From NCBI RefSeq assembly GCF_021554725.1, contig NZ_JAIZDP010000002.1, forward strand, positions 349,869-413,868: DNA of 64,000 nucleotides. The letters are read 5' to 3'. Under the pieces are notes generated by a model. The model saw only the letters and a list, made by a program, of their open reading frames with translations. It was not told the DNA's origin and did no database searches. This DNA is from Sinomonas notoginsengisoli (lineage in GTDB: Bacteria; Actinomycetota; Actinomycetes; Actinomycetales; Micrococcaceae). A program made the translations under genes and the position numbers. This document shows, in pieces, positions 29,875 to 38,608 of this stretch (within the stretch, counting starts at the first letter, position 1; each line of letters begins with the position of its first letter).

Positions 29875-31233
29875 ATGGCCACTCTTGTCACCTCCGGGCC
29901 GGGACTCGGCAGCGCGCTGCATGCCAAGCGCCGCATCCTTGCCTCCGCGTTCGTCGGCACCACCATCGAGTGGTACGACTTCTACCTCTACGGCACGGCC
30001 TCCGCGCTCGTGTTCAACAAGCAGTTCTTTCCGGATGCCAGCCCGCTCGTGGGCGTCCTGGCCTCGTTCGCCACCTACGCTGTCGGGTTCATCGCCCGCC
30101 CGCTGGGCGGCGTGATCTCGGGCCACTTGGGCGACCGGATCGGCCGCAAGGCCCTCCTCGTCGCGTCGCTGCTGACTATGGGCATCGCCTCGACGCTCAT
30201 CGGCGTCCTGCCCAACTATGCCGCGATCGGCATCCTCGCCGTGGTCGGGCTCGTGGGGCTCCGCCTCGTCCAAGGCCTCTCCGCAGGAGCGGAGTGGGGT
30301 GGCTCGGCGCTGCTCTCGGTGGAGCACGCGCCCGCTGGGCGCCGCGGGCTTTTCGGCTCGTTCACCCAGGTCGGCTCCGCAGCGGGCATGCTCCTGGCCA
30401 CTGCGGCGTACGCGCTGGCACAGGCCTTCCTCACGGCGGACCAATTCCAGGCCTTCGGCTGGCGCGTCCCCTTCCTGCTCTCGGGCGTCCTGGTCGTGGT
30501 GGGCCTGTGGATCCGCCTCGGCGTGACGGACGCGGAGGAGTTCACGGCAGTCAAGACGGAGGCACGCACGGTCAGAAGGCCCGTGGTGCGGGTGCTCCGC
30601 GAGCACCCACGCGGCATCCTTGTGACCGTCGGCATGCGCCTCGTCCAGCCGGCCATCTACACGCTCATGACCGTGTACATCCTCGGCTACCTCAAGGACC
30701 GCCGCCACGACACGACGTCAGGACTCGCGGCCATTCTCATCGTCTCGGCGATCGGCCTGCTCTCGGGGCCTTTCTGGGGCTGGCTCTCGGATCGCATTGG
30801 CCGCCGCCGCATCGCCGTGGCCGCCTCGATCGGCGTCATCGCGCTCATTTGGCCGTTCTTCTGGTTCCTCGACCACGGCAGCCTGACGTATCTGCCCCTC
30901 GTGCTGCTCGTGGGCATGAACATCCTGCACGATGCGATCTACGGGCCTCAGGCCGCGTGGTTCGCAGAGCAGTTCCCCACCGAGCTGCGCTACTCGGGCG
31001 TCTCGTTCGGCTACCAGGTCGGCACGGTGCTCTCCGCGGCTATCACCCCGCTCGTCGCGGCGGTGCTCCTCGAGGCAGGCGGCGGCCAGCCATGGCTCGT
31101 GGCCTGCTGGTTCGCGTTCCTCGGCATCCTCACCACGGTCGCAGCGCTCGCGGCGAAGGACCCGGCCGCCGAAGAGGCCGCCAGCCGGCAAGCCGTCCGG
31201 CCCAACACAGACGGCAGCGAGCGGACCGCCTGA
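29875..31233 (+). CDS. MFS metabolite:H+ symporter (MHS family)
   Basis: About 452 residues. The N-terminus KRRILASAFVGTTIEWYDFYLYGTASALVFN is the MHS (ShiA/ProP-like) signature, followed by GGVISGHLGDRIGRKALL between helices 2 and 3. It imports a small organic acid, betaine or aromatic acid; substrate not predictable. The ATG at 29875 has AGAGGAA upstream; an earlier ATG (29830) adds a basic stretch without support. The downstream FMN monooxygenase suggests uptake plus oxidation of one substrate. Confidence 0.9.
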   Translation: MATLVTSGPGLGSALHAKRRILASAFVGTTIEWYDFYLYGTASALVFNKQFFPDASPLVGVLASFATYAVGFIARPLGGVISGHLGDRIGRKALLVASLLTMGIASTLIGVLPNYAAIGILAVVGLVGLRLVQGLSAGAEWGGSALLSVEHAPAGRRGLFGSFTQVGSAAGMLLATAAYALAQAFLTADQFQAFGWRVPFLLSGVLVVVGLWIRLGVTDAEEFTAVKTEARTVRRPVVRVLREHPRGILVTVGMRLVQPAIYTLMTVYILGYLKDRRHDTTSGLAAILIVSAIGLLSGPFWGWLSDRIGRRRIAVAASIGVIALIWPFFWFLDHGSLTYLPLVLLVGMNILHDAIYGPQAAWFAEQFPTELRYSGVSFGYQVGTVLSAAITPLVAAVLLEAGGGQPWLVACWFAFLGILTTVAALAAKDPAAEEAASRQAVRPNTDGSERTA

Positions 31234-31300
31234 GCAGCCGGGCGCCGTCGTGCGTCCATCCCGCGCATCCGCCGCCAGCCTGTCACCTGAAAGGAATCCC

Positions 31301-32668
31301 ATGGCCAAGCCCCTCCTCCTCAACGCATTCGAGATGCTCGTGCCGGTGCACCAGTCGCCGGGGCTGTGGCGGCATCCGGACTCCCAGGCGCACCGGTTCG
31401 CCGAGCTGGGCTACTGGACGGAGCTCGCGAAGGCTCTTGAGGACGGCGGCTTTCACGGGATCTTCTTCGCGGACATCCTCGGGCAGTACGACGTGTACGC
31501 GGGCAGCGCCGACGAGTCCGTACGCGGCGGCGTCCAGTACCCGACCCTCGATCCTCTCCTCATCGTCTCGGCCCTCGCGGCCGCGACCGAGCGGCTCGGG
31601 TTCGGCGTGACGGCATCCGTCACGTACGAGCATCCGTACCTGCTCGCGCGGAAGTTCGGGACCCTGGACCACCTCACGGGTGGGCGCGTCGGCTGGAACA
31701 TCGTGACGTCTTACCAGGAGTCCGCCGCGCGGAACCTCGGCCTCGACGCCCAGATCCCGCACGATGAGCGCTACGACCGGGCCGAGGAGTTCATGGACGT
31801 GGTCTACAAGCTGTGGGAGGGCTCGGTGGACGACGGCGCGGTGGTCGCCGATGCGGCGTCGAACGTGTTCGTGGACCCGGCCAAGGTGCGGGACATCGCG
31901 CACGACGGCGATGCCTACCGGGTGCCCGGCCCCGCCTTGGTGGGGCCCTCCCCGCAGCGGAGCCCCCTGCTGTTCCAGGCCGGGGCCTCCGCCCGTGGGA
32001 AGGCGTTCGCGGGCAAGCATGCCGAGGCCGTGTTCTTCGCGAGCTCGACTCCGGCTCAGGCCAGGAAGAATGTGGACGGGCTCCGCGCTGAGCTGGCCGC
32101 CGCCGGCCGTTCGCCGGAGGCGGTCAAGGTCTTCAACATCGCGACGGTGATCGTGGCTGAGACGGACGAGGCCGCGGCCGCGAAGCTCGCCGAGTACGAG
32201 GCGTATGTCGACACGGATGCCGCGCTGTCCCTGTTTGCCGGCTGGACGGGTCTCGACCTCTCGGGCCTGGACCAGGAGGCCCCGCTCGAGTACATCAGGA
32301 GCGAGGCCAACCAGTCCGCTCTGGCCCAGTTCACGACCCTTGACCCCGATCGCACCTGGACCCTCCGCGAGGTCGCGAAGTTCGTCTCCATCGGGGGGCG
32401 CGGGCCCGTCATCGTCGGCTCCCCGGCCACGGTGGCCGACCAGCTCGAGCGCTTCGCCGAGGAGGGCGGCGTGGACGGATTCAACCTGACCTCCGCTGTG
32501 CGGCCCGCGGACCTGCTCGAGTTCGCACGGCTCGTCACGCCCGAGCTGCGGCGTCGCGGACTCCTCGCGGAGGCGGTGCCGGGGCAGACGTTCCGGGCGA
32601 CCGTGCTCGGGGCTGGCCCACGGCTGGCCGCCGACCACCCGGGACGGCGAGTTTCGGCGACGGTCTGA
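31301..32668 (+). CDS. NtaA/SnaA/DszA-type FMN-dependent monooxygenase
   Basis: 455 residues of the bacterial luciferase superfamily. Typical blocks are LNAFEMLVPVHQSPGLWRHP at the start, FADILGQYDVYAG, HLTGGRVGWNIVTSY and SPLLFQAGAS(ARGKAFAGKHAEAVF). These two-component enzymes use reduced flavin to oxidise chelators, sulfur heterocycles or similar compounds. The ATG at 31301 is preceded by AAAGGA; the frame is open earlier but re-reads the MFS gene. It lies 67 bp after the symporter, probably one unit. Confidence 0.9.
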   Translation: MAKPLLLNAFEMLVPVHQSPGLWRHPDSQAHRFAELGYWTELAKALEDGGFHGIFFADILGQYDVYAGSADESVRGGVQYPTLDPLLIVSALAAATERLGFGVTASVTYEHPYLLARKFGTLDHLTGGRVGWNIVTSYQESAARNLGLDAQIPHDERYDRAEEFMDVVYKLWEGSVDDGAVVADAASNVFVDPAKVRDIAHDGDAYRVPGPALVGPSPQRSPLLFQAGASARGKAFAGKHAEAVFFASSTPAQARKNVDGLRAELAAAGRSPEAVKVFNIATVIVAETDEAAAAKLAEYEAYVDTDAALSLFAGWTGLDLSGLDQEAPLEYIRSEANQSALAQFTTLDPDRTWTLREVAKFVSIGGRGPVIVGSPATVADQLERFAEEGGVDGFNLTSAVRPADLLEFARLVTPELRRRGLLAEAVPGQTFRATVLGAGPRLAADHPGRRVSATV

Positions 32669-32700
32669 GGCTCCGCCTCAATCAGGCGGTGAGGGCGGTC

Positions 32701-32793
32701 AGGGGTCAGGTCCCTATGGATGAGGGGTCACATCCCTATGGATGGGAATCCATCGGGATGTGACCCCTCAACGTAGGGACCTGACCCCTCAAC
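32701..32793. repeat. nested double palindrome, GGGGTCA type
   Basis: Outer arms 32701-32716 (AGGGGTCAGGTCCCTA) and 32774-32790; inner arms 32722-32738 (GAGGGGTCACATCCCTA) and 32753-32769. The two units are also direct repeats of each other, so alternative pairings are possible. Lies between the convergent monooxygenase and S53 peptidase genes, where it could serve as a bidirectional terminator. Confidence 0.8.
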
Positions 32794-32820
32794 GTTGGGC
32801 CCGGCGTGAGGGGCGTGACG

Positions 32821-34029
32821 CTAGAAGCTGCCGGTCCCGTTCGGGGTGCCGAGCCCGGTCGGGCCGTCCCATCCGGAGCCCGCCGTGCACCACTGCGCTG
32901 GCGAGCATGTGCCGTTCGAGCCGTCGATCACGTCGAAGAGGCCAGCCCGGTTGTTGGTGTACGGGATGGAGTTCGCCAGGGCTGAGTTGGAGCCGGTGTT
33001 GCCGCTCTGGGCGTAGACCGAGGCGATGATCGGCGAGGCCTCGCTGGTTCCGCCGAACTGCCCCCAGGTCGAGGCCCTGCTCGAGGTCGGGTAGTAGACC
33101 GCGAGGCCACCATTGTTCGGGTCGGACGCCGCGGCGACGTCGGCCATGGCCCTCATTGCGCAGCCGGTGTTGAACGGGGCTGCGGCCGGGAGCGCGGCGT
33201 TGTACGTCGAGCAGCCGGACCCGCTGCCGCTCCAAGCGGACTCCGACCAGCCGCGTGGATTGATCGCGCGCGCGAGCGATGTGCCGCCCACGGCCGTCAC
33301 GTAGCTCGACGAGGCCGGGTAGGAGGCGCCCTGGTAGCCGTTGTCCCCGGTGCTCGCGGTGACGGCGATGCCCGGGAAGTTGTAGTACTTGCCGTAGGTC
33401 GAGTCAGCCACGTCCGAGCCGCCGTACGAGTTCGAGATCGCGACCACGCCGGGAAGCCCCGCCGCCGTCTGCACCGCAGTGCCAAGGTCGACGAAGGATG
33501 CCGAATTGGCCTGGACGACCACGATGTTGCAGTCAGGGCACGCGGCGGAGACGGCGTCGACGTCGAGCGCCTGCTCCTGCGCCCAGCCGGTGTTGAATCG
33601 CGGCAGGCTCGTGCCGCCGTTCTGGTTCAGCACCTTCAGGCAGCCGTTTGCTGTCGTGCACTTGGACAGGCCGAACGAAGAGCGGTAGACGCCAAGGTCC
33701 CGCTCGAGGTTCGGGTAACCGTAGGCGTCCACGATCGCCACAGTCTTGCCGGCACCCGTGGCGCCCGTGAGCTTGTACGCGTCGCGAATGTCGCTCGGGC
33801 GGAGGCCCGTGGACGGCGGCGCGGAAGCATTGGTGATCGGCTTGCCCGTAGCGTCGGCGGCCTGCCGCGCATGGCACGCAGCGTCGCCCGCGCGCGGCGT
33901 CGCGCAGACCTGAATGGAGTGGTCCGACTGTGGATTCGGCCCTGGTGTCGGTGCCGCCCCTGCCGGGGTGGCCGCGGCCAGCCCGGCGAGCAGCAGGCCT
34001 GCCGCCGCGGCGGCGAAAATCTTCCTCAT
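32821..34029 (-). CDS. secreted S53 family (sedolisin/kumamolisin-like) serine peptidase
   Basis: 402 residues with a Sec signal peptide (MRKIFAAAAAGLLLAGLAAATPAGA). The catalytic set is visible: E152 and D156 (QEQALD), D229 (TGDNG) and S329 (GGTSEAS). The C-terminal Ca-binding end (FDVIDGSNG...GWDGPTGLGTP) matches the family. Only about 55 residues separate the signal from the catalytic core, so the large activation prodomain common in sedolisins is missing. The start at 34029 has AGGAGG at good spacing; an upstream ATG (34083) has none. Confidence 0.9.
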   Translation of the reverse strand: MRKIFAAAAAGLLLAGLAAATPAGAAPTPGPNPQSDHSIQVCATPRAGDAACHARQAADATGKPITNASAPPSTGLRPSDIRDAYKLTGATGAGKTVAIVDAYGYPNLERDLGVYRSSFGLSKCTTANGCLKVLNQNGGTSLPRFNTGWAQEQALDVDAVSAACPDCNIVVVQANSASFVDLGTAVQTAAGLPGVVAISNSYGGSDVADSTYGKYYNFPGIAVTASTGDNGYQGASYPASSSYVTAVGGTSLARAINPRGWSESAWSGSGSGCSTYNAALPAAAPFNTGCAMRAMADVAAASDPNNGGLAVYYPTSSRASTWGQFGGTSEASPIIASVYAQSGNTGSNSALANSIPYTNNRAGLFDVIDGSNGTCSPAQWCTAGSGWDGPTGLGTPNGTGSF

Positions 34030-34181
34030 GAGGTGCCCTCCTGGGGCTGGAGTGGATGCGCGCCGGATGGGCGGTTTCTTCACCCGACCTAACAGATACG
34101 GTCAAAACCAGCTGGTGAGAGAGTGGCAGACGAGCGGCCTGCCGATCAAGGTATTTCCCAGAATTGCCGGGAAACTCTCAG

Positions 34182-35441
34182 TCAAAGCTCCGATCCGGTC
34201 TCTCGGTGGTTCGACTCCCGCTGCCGCCAGTCCTGCGGAATCGCAGCCTCGAGCGCGTCGTCCACGGTGACCACCCCGATCACCTCGTGCCGCTCATTGA
34301 CCACCGGAAGGGCGAGGAGATTGAAGTCGGCCATGCGCCGCGTGACATCCACGACGTCATCCGTGGGCGACGCCACCACCACATCGCGGTCTGCGATTTC
34401 GGACAGTACCTGCCCGGGATCGGCCTGCACCGCGGCGACAAGGGTGAGCGTGCCGTCGAGCGTGCCGTCCTCCCGCAGCGTGTAGACGGTGACGAGGGCT
34501 TGGGGCTGGACGTACGACGCCGCCCGGACCGCTTCGAGGGCCTCGCCGACTGTCGCGGTGGCCGGGACGGAGACGAAGTCGGTGCCCATGAGGCCGCCCG
34601 CCGTCAGGTCGTGGTACCCGAGGAGGCGGTGGACCTCGGTCCTCCTCGGCTCCGGAATCGCGTTGAGCACGGCGACCCGCCGTTCCTGGGGAAGATCCAT
34701 GAGCGCGTCGGCGGCATCGTCTGTCTGCATGCGCCCGAGCAGCTCGGCGACCTCCGCATTGCCACGGTGCCTGAAGAGCGAGGACTGGCTGTCCTCGTCC
34801 AGCTCTTCGAAGACGTCCGCCTCGAGTTCCGGGTCCTCGTGCACCTGGGCGAGGAGCTCGTCCTGCTCGTGCCCTGTCGCGTCCTCGATGATGTCAGCGA
34901 TCTGGGCTGCCTTGAGCTCGGGGATCCGGCCGGTAGCCCGTCGCGCCTGTGCGGAGTCCCGGTGGCCGATGAGCGGCTCGAACTCGCTCCAGTCGCGGAC
35001 GGCGTGGGCTGCGTGGTTCGCGCCAAGGCCCAGCCAGCGGCGCCGGTGGACGTCGAGGCCCGTCGCCGCCCACCCGTCCAGGACCTGGCTGAGGCGGACG
35101 TCGTAGGCCTTGACGAACGCCACGCGGGCCAGGTCGATGAGCCGATGGCCCAGGACGTCCTCGGACAGGAGTACTTCGCCCTCGCGCCGGGTGAAGTCGC
35201 GGATCTCGATGCTGCTGCGCGAGAGCTCGATCCGCTCTTCTGTGAGCGTCGCGAGGTCAGCGCCGGAGACGAACACCCGGGTATTGCCGACGGCCACGAC
35301 GAGTCCGGTCACCAGGGGGTAGTCGTGGCCGCCCAAGCGGACGATCACGTCCGCAAGGGTGCCTATGCGATGCCCGTCGGAGTCGATGACGGGCTGGCGC
35401 AGGAGCGCGGAGAGGGAGAGGGTCTGGGGGGCGGCCTTCAT
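34182..35441 (-). CDS. PRC-barrel/MgtE-N/CBS protein without a membrane pore
   Basis: 419 residues, cytosolic. PRC-barrel-like segments cover about 5-150. An MgtE N-terminal superhelix follows (about 175-280, with ELLGRMQTDDAADALMDLP), then a CBS pair (about 285-400, ending VVNERHEVIGVVTVDDALE). These are the Mg-sensing modules of the channel MgtE, but no transmembrane domain follows. It lies 149 bp downstream of an NRAMP-related transporter on the same strand behind an M-box riboswitch, so it is probably the Mg-responsive partner or gate of that transporter. GAAAGG precedes the ATG. Confidence 0.88.
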   Translation of the reverse strand: MKAAPQTLSLSALLRQPVIDSDGHRIGTLADVIVRLGGHDYPLVTGLVVAVGNTRVFVSGADLATLTEERIELSRSSIEIRDFTRREGEVLLSEDVLGHRLIDLARVAFVKAYDVRLSQVLDGWAATGLDVHRRRWLGLGANHAAHAVRDWSEFEPLIGHRDSAQARRATGRIPELKAAQIADIIEDATGHEQDELLAQVHEDPELEADVFEELDEDSQSSLFRHRGNAEVAELLGRMQTDDAADALMDLPQERRVAVLNAIPEPRRTEVHRLLGYHDLTAGGLMGTDFVSVPATATVGEALEAVRAASYVQPQALVTVYTLREDGTLDGTLTLVAAVQADPGQVLSEIADRDVVVASPTDDVVDVTRRMADFNLLALPVVNERHEVIGVVTVDDALEAAIPQDWRQRESNHRETGSEL

Positions 35442-35590
35442 CGGAAACCTTTCGAAAAGCGTGTCGAGCTCTCGAGCCGACTGTACGTCGGCGTGAGCGG
35501 GTCCGGGTATGGAGAGGTCGGCGCGGCCGGGGTCGGCGCGGCCAGGGTCGGGTCGGCTAGGGTCGGGTTGGCCAAGGTCGGCGCGGCGGG

Positions 35591-37354
35591 TCAGCCGCCG
35601 ACGGCGAGCTGCACGACCCGGACCACCACGAGGACCATCGCCACGAGGAGGTACAGGCGCAGCACGCTCAGGCCGACCCTGCGGGCGGTCGAAAGCTGGG
35701 GACGCTCGAGCAGCGCGAGCGGAGGCATGCGCCACGTGAGGCGCTGGGAGCGGTCGGGTGGGCGGACGACGGCCGGTGCGGGCGCGGCGTCGTGCGTCCC
35801 CTCTGGTGCGGGCCGGGTCCGGCTCCGCCGCGCGAGGTGGGCCACGGTGAGCCCTGCACCGGTGAGGACCGCGAGGCCCGCACCGACCCCGAGGATCGTG
35901 AGGATCGTCGCGGCGTCGATGTCCGGGAACAGCACCGACGCCGTGAGGACCACGGACAGGATCACGAGGACCGCGATGACGGCCGAGGTGAAGATGTTCA
36001 TCCAGCGGCCGTTGACCCACGGGCCCATGACCTGCTTGTCGTTGCACAGCATCAGGAGGAAGACGGTGGCCGAGGGCAGGAGCACTCCGGCGAGGACCTG
36101 GACGCCGACCGTGAGGAGGCCGAGCGGACTGCCCGGGATGATCACGATGACTGCGGAGAGGAGGATGACCCCGGCGAATGCGGCGTAGAAGCCCTTCGCG
36201 TCTCGGATCTTGCGGTGCAGCGAGTGCTTGAGGCCCAGCACGTCCCCGAGAGCGTAGGAGGTGGAGAGCCCAACGGCCGCCGCGCCGATGATCGAGGCAT
36301 CGATGAGCGCAAGCGCGAACAGGATCCCCGCCAGATGGCCCACGTACGTCCCGAGGCCCTCCGCGACACCGCCGGCATCCGTGAACTGGCCGAACTCGGG
36401 CTGCCCGGCGAACGTGGACGCGGTGAACGACATGATCGAGGCGGCGCCGAGGATCACGAGGGCGATCCCGAGCCACAGGTCCACGCGCTCGTACTTCATG
36501 TAGCGGGGGGTGATGCGCTTGTCGATCACGTAGGACTGCTGGAAGAACAGCTGCCACGGGGCAATGGTCGTGCCGACGATCGCGATGACCAGCAGGGTGA
36601 CGTCCGCGACGTCAGAGCCGGCCGGGAACCCGGGGACCACGAAGTCGTGCGCCATCTGCCCGTAGTCCGGGTTGCTCATGAAGAACACCGGCACGAGCAG
36701 GAACGAGCCGACCACGAGGGTCAGGCACACGCGCTCGAACGTCTTGAACGAGCCCGTGCTGGCCGCCCCGACTACCACGACCGCAGCGACGACCACGCCC
36801 GGGATCTTGGGCACGCCGAGGTAGTCGAGGCCGATGCTGATGCCGATGAACTCGGTGACGATCGTGAGGGCATTGAGGATGAACAGGTCGATGGCGCTGA
36901 ACGCGCCCCAGAACTTCCCGAAGCGCTCGAGGATGAGCCGCGCGTGCCCCACGCCGGTCACCACGCCGAGCCGCAGCACCATCTCCTGGTTGACGTAGAG
37001 GACGGGAACAAGGAGCAGGAGCGTCCAGAGAAGGCTCGTGCCGTAGTTCTGGCCTGCTTCGGTGTACGTGCCGAAGGCGCCGGCGTCGTTGTCGCCGACC
37101 ATCACGATGAGCCCCGGGCCGATGATTGCCAGGAGCGTCTTGATCCGGGCCTTCCAGCTCGAGCGCGCCGAGGACGCACCGGCGGCGTCGGCTGTTCCAT
37201 CGCTGACGCGGATCGTGCCGAACGCGCCGTGGATGTCGCCGACGTGCGCCGAGTCGAGCACGGCGGACTGTTCGGGGGCGGATGAGGGCCCGTGGGCGGC
37301 CGTCTGGGGCGGGGTGTCGGAGTGGTGGGCGCGGTTCAGTGGGGTCTTGATCAT
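35591..37354 (-). CDS. NRAMP-related divalent-metal (probably Mg2+) transporter
   Basis: 587 residues, about 12 helices in the LeuT fold after a polar N-terminus of 70 residues. The TM1 metal motif, DPGN in classical NRAMPs, is DNDAG here (88-92), and the TM6 MPH motif is replaced by IAPW (264-267). Loss of the Met sulfur ligand is the mark of the NRAMP-related magnesium transporters (NRMT). Together with the M-box leader and the MgtE-N/CBS neighbour this argues for Mg2+ import. The C-terminus has two more helices separated by a disordered linker. Confidence 0.88.
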   Translation of the reverse strand: MIKTPLNRAHHSDTPPQTAAHGPSSAPEQSAVLDSAHVGDIHGAFGTIRVSDGTADAAGASSARSSWKARIKTLLAIIGPGLIVMVGDNDAGAFGTYTEAGQNYGTSLLWTLLLLVPVLYVNQEMVLRLGVVTGVGHARLILERFGKFWGAFSAIDLFILNALTIVTEFIGISIGLDYLGVPKIPGVVVAAVVVVGAASTGSFKTFERVCLTLVVGSFLLVPVFFMSNPDYGQMAHDFVVPGFPAGSDVADVTLLVIAIVGTTIAPWQLFFQQSYVIDKRITPRYMKYERVDLWLGIALVILGAASIMSFTASTFAGQPEFGQFTDAGGVAEGLGTYVGHLAGILFALALIDASIIGAAAVGLSTSYALGDVLGLKHSLHRKIRDAKGFYAAFAGVILLSAVIVIIPGSPLGLLTVGVQVLAGVLLPSATVFLLMLCNDKQVMGPWVNGRWMNIFTSAVIAVLVILSVVLTASVLFPDIDAATILTILGVGAGLAVLTGAGLTVAHLARRSRTRPAPEGTHDAAPAPAVVRPPDRSQRLTWRMPPLALLERPQLSTARRVGLSVLRLYLLVAMVLVVVRVVQLAVGG

Positions 37355-37483
37355 GGGGACCGGCTTCCTCCCGCCGGAGGCAGGGCTCGTGAAGCGGGCA
37401 CGCCGTGGCTGCCGGCCCCGGTCATGAATGGGCGGGACAGGCCTGCCGGCGCGCAGCAGGAAAGGGAATCGAGCGCTGAAGAC

Positions 37484-37525
37484 TCAGGGCGTATGCGGGG
37501 AGGGACTACTATCGCCGCTGGACAC
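37484..37525 (-). CDS. possible Pro-containing leader peptide downstream of the M-box
   Basis: GTG with AGGAGG nine bases upstream opens a 13-codon frame, MSSGDSSPSPHTP, in the leader between the M-box and the transporter gene. Proline-rich leader ORFs couple Mg or proline status to transcription in some mgt operons. Short size makes chance occurrence quite possible. Confidence 0.3.
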   Translation of the reverse strand: MSSGDSSPSPHTP

Positions 37526-37590
37526 GGTCGGCCACCTCCTCTGGACGGATCTCACGCGCCTTCGGAGCCCGGCCAGAGTGGCCGGGGGCC

Positions 37591-37756
37591 CTTCCTCGTA
37601 AGACCTTTGGCACTTCGCGTCGTGACCTTCGGCGGGGCCGGAGGAGCCAATCGGGGTTGCCCCTTAGTCCGGGGCAGCCTGTCCTGACCGGGGGCGTCTC
37701 TCGACGTGGGCGGTCGCTGGCTTGTGTACGCGAAGGAGCCTCAGCTAACGAACGGC
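37591..37756 (-). ncRNA. M-box (ykoK) magnesium riboswitch
   Basis: The minus strand carries the conserved M-box blocks in order: GTTCGTTAGCTGAGGCTCC at the 5' end, GAGAGACGCC followed by GGTCA, and the 3' closing strand GAAGTGCCAAAGGTCTTACGA. These match the aptamer known from Bacillus mgtE leaders; Mg2+ folding it shuts off the gene. A GC-rich hairpin (CCCGGCCA...TGGCCGGG, 37568-37586) follows without a clear T tract, so a Rho-dependent or other expression platform is likely. It precedes the NRAMP-related gene by 237 bp. Confidence 0.88.
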
Positions 37757-37769
37757 ACCTTGCGAGGAC

Positions 37770-37797
37770 ATCATACAGACCGGAGCTCAAAGGTCCA
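37770..37797 (-). promoter_or_regulatory. candidate promoter of the Mg operon
   Basis: TGGACC and TATGAT on the minus strand, 16 bp apart, end 14 bp before the M-box 5' end, as expected for a transcript that begins at the aptamer. Confidence 0.45.
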
Positions 37798-37853
37798 CTC
37801 AGATTCGGTGAAGCACCTTTTCCCGGCAGGCAGAGGGCACCCACAATGTGTGC

Positions 37854-38585
37854 ATGAGGCCGTTTCTGCTCCTCGCAGCCCGGGACCACGACGAGGTCGC
37901 CGAGGATGAGTACCGCGCCTTCTGCGCGTACAGCGGCCTTGCCCCCGAGCAGCTCCACCGTGTCCGCGCGGAGGCCGGGCCGCTCCCCGGGATCCGCTTC
38001 GCGGACTACTCGGGCGTGATCCTCGGCGGGAGCCCTTTCACCGCCTCTGATCCGGCCGAGCAGAAGAGTGCCACCCAGCGCCGCGTCGAGGCGGAGATCG
38101 GTGTGCTCCTGCGCCAGATCGTCGCTGAGGACTTCCCATTCTTGGGTGCGTGCTACGGAGTCGGGATGCTCGGCACCCAGATGGGGGCCGTCGTCGACCG
38201 CCATTTCGGCGAGGCTGTTGGCCCCGTCAAGGTGAGACTCAGCACGGTAGGGCTCCACGATCCGCTGTGCGCAGGCCTCGACCCGGCATTCCACGCGTTC
38301 GTGGGCCACAAGGAGGCTGTGCGCACGCTCCCGCCTGAGGCCGCGCTGCTCGCCGGGTCGGATACGTGCCCAGTGCAGATGTTCCGCTTCCGCAAGAACC
38401 TCTACGCGACCCAGTTCCACCCCGAACTCGACGTTGCGGGCCTCGAGCGGCGCGTCGACGCCTACCGGCATTCCGGCTACTTCCCGCCGGACGAGGCGGA
38501 GACCGTCAAGGAGCGCGCCCGCGGCACGCGCGTGACCGAGCCGCAGAAGGTCCTGGCCAACTTCGTGGCCCGCTATGCGCGCTGA
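37854..38585 (+). CDS. class I glutamine amidotransferase-like protein
   Basis: About 243 residues with the triad of GATase-1: nucleophile Cys in LGACYGVG and the His-x-Glu in QFHPEL. The product resembles the stand-alone GuaA-like amidotransferases, which hydrolyse glutamine or transfer its ammonia; the acceptor is unknown. The ATG at 37854 is preferred over GTG 37848, two codons earlier. It is divergent from the Mg operon, sharing its 500-bp control region. Confidence 0.85.
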   Translation: MRPFLLLAARDHDEVAEDEYRAFCAYSGLAPEQLHRVRAEAGPLPGIRFADYSGVILGGSPFTASDPAEQKSATQRRVEAEIGVLLRQIVAEDFPFLGACYGVGMLGTQMGAVVDRHFGEAVGPVKVRLSTVGLHDPLCAGLDPAFHAFVGHKEAVRTLPPEAALLAGSDTCPVQMFRFRKNLYATQFHPELDVAGLERRVDAYRHSGYFPPDEAETVKERARGTRVTEPQKVLANFVARYAR

Positions 38586-38608
38586 CCCTGCTGGCTAGAC
38601 TCGCGTAC

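Noticed and set aside
34195..34225. tRNA-like T-loop (GGTTCGACTCCC) on the plus strand
   Set aside because: The five-base T-stem does not pair, no cloverleaf can be drawn upstream, and the bases encode the C-terminus of the CBS protein on the other strand.
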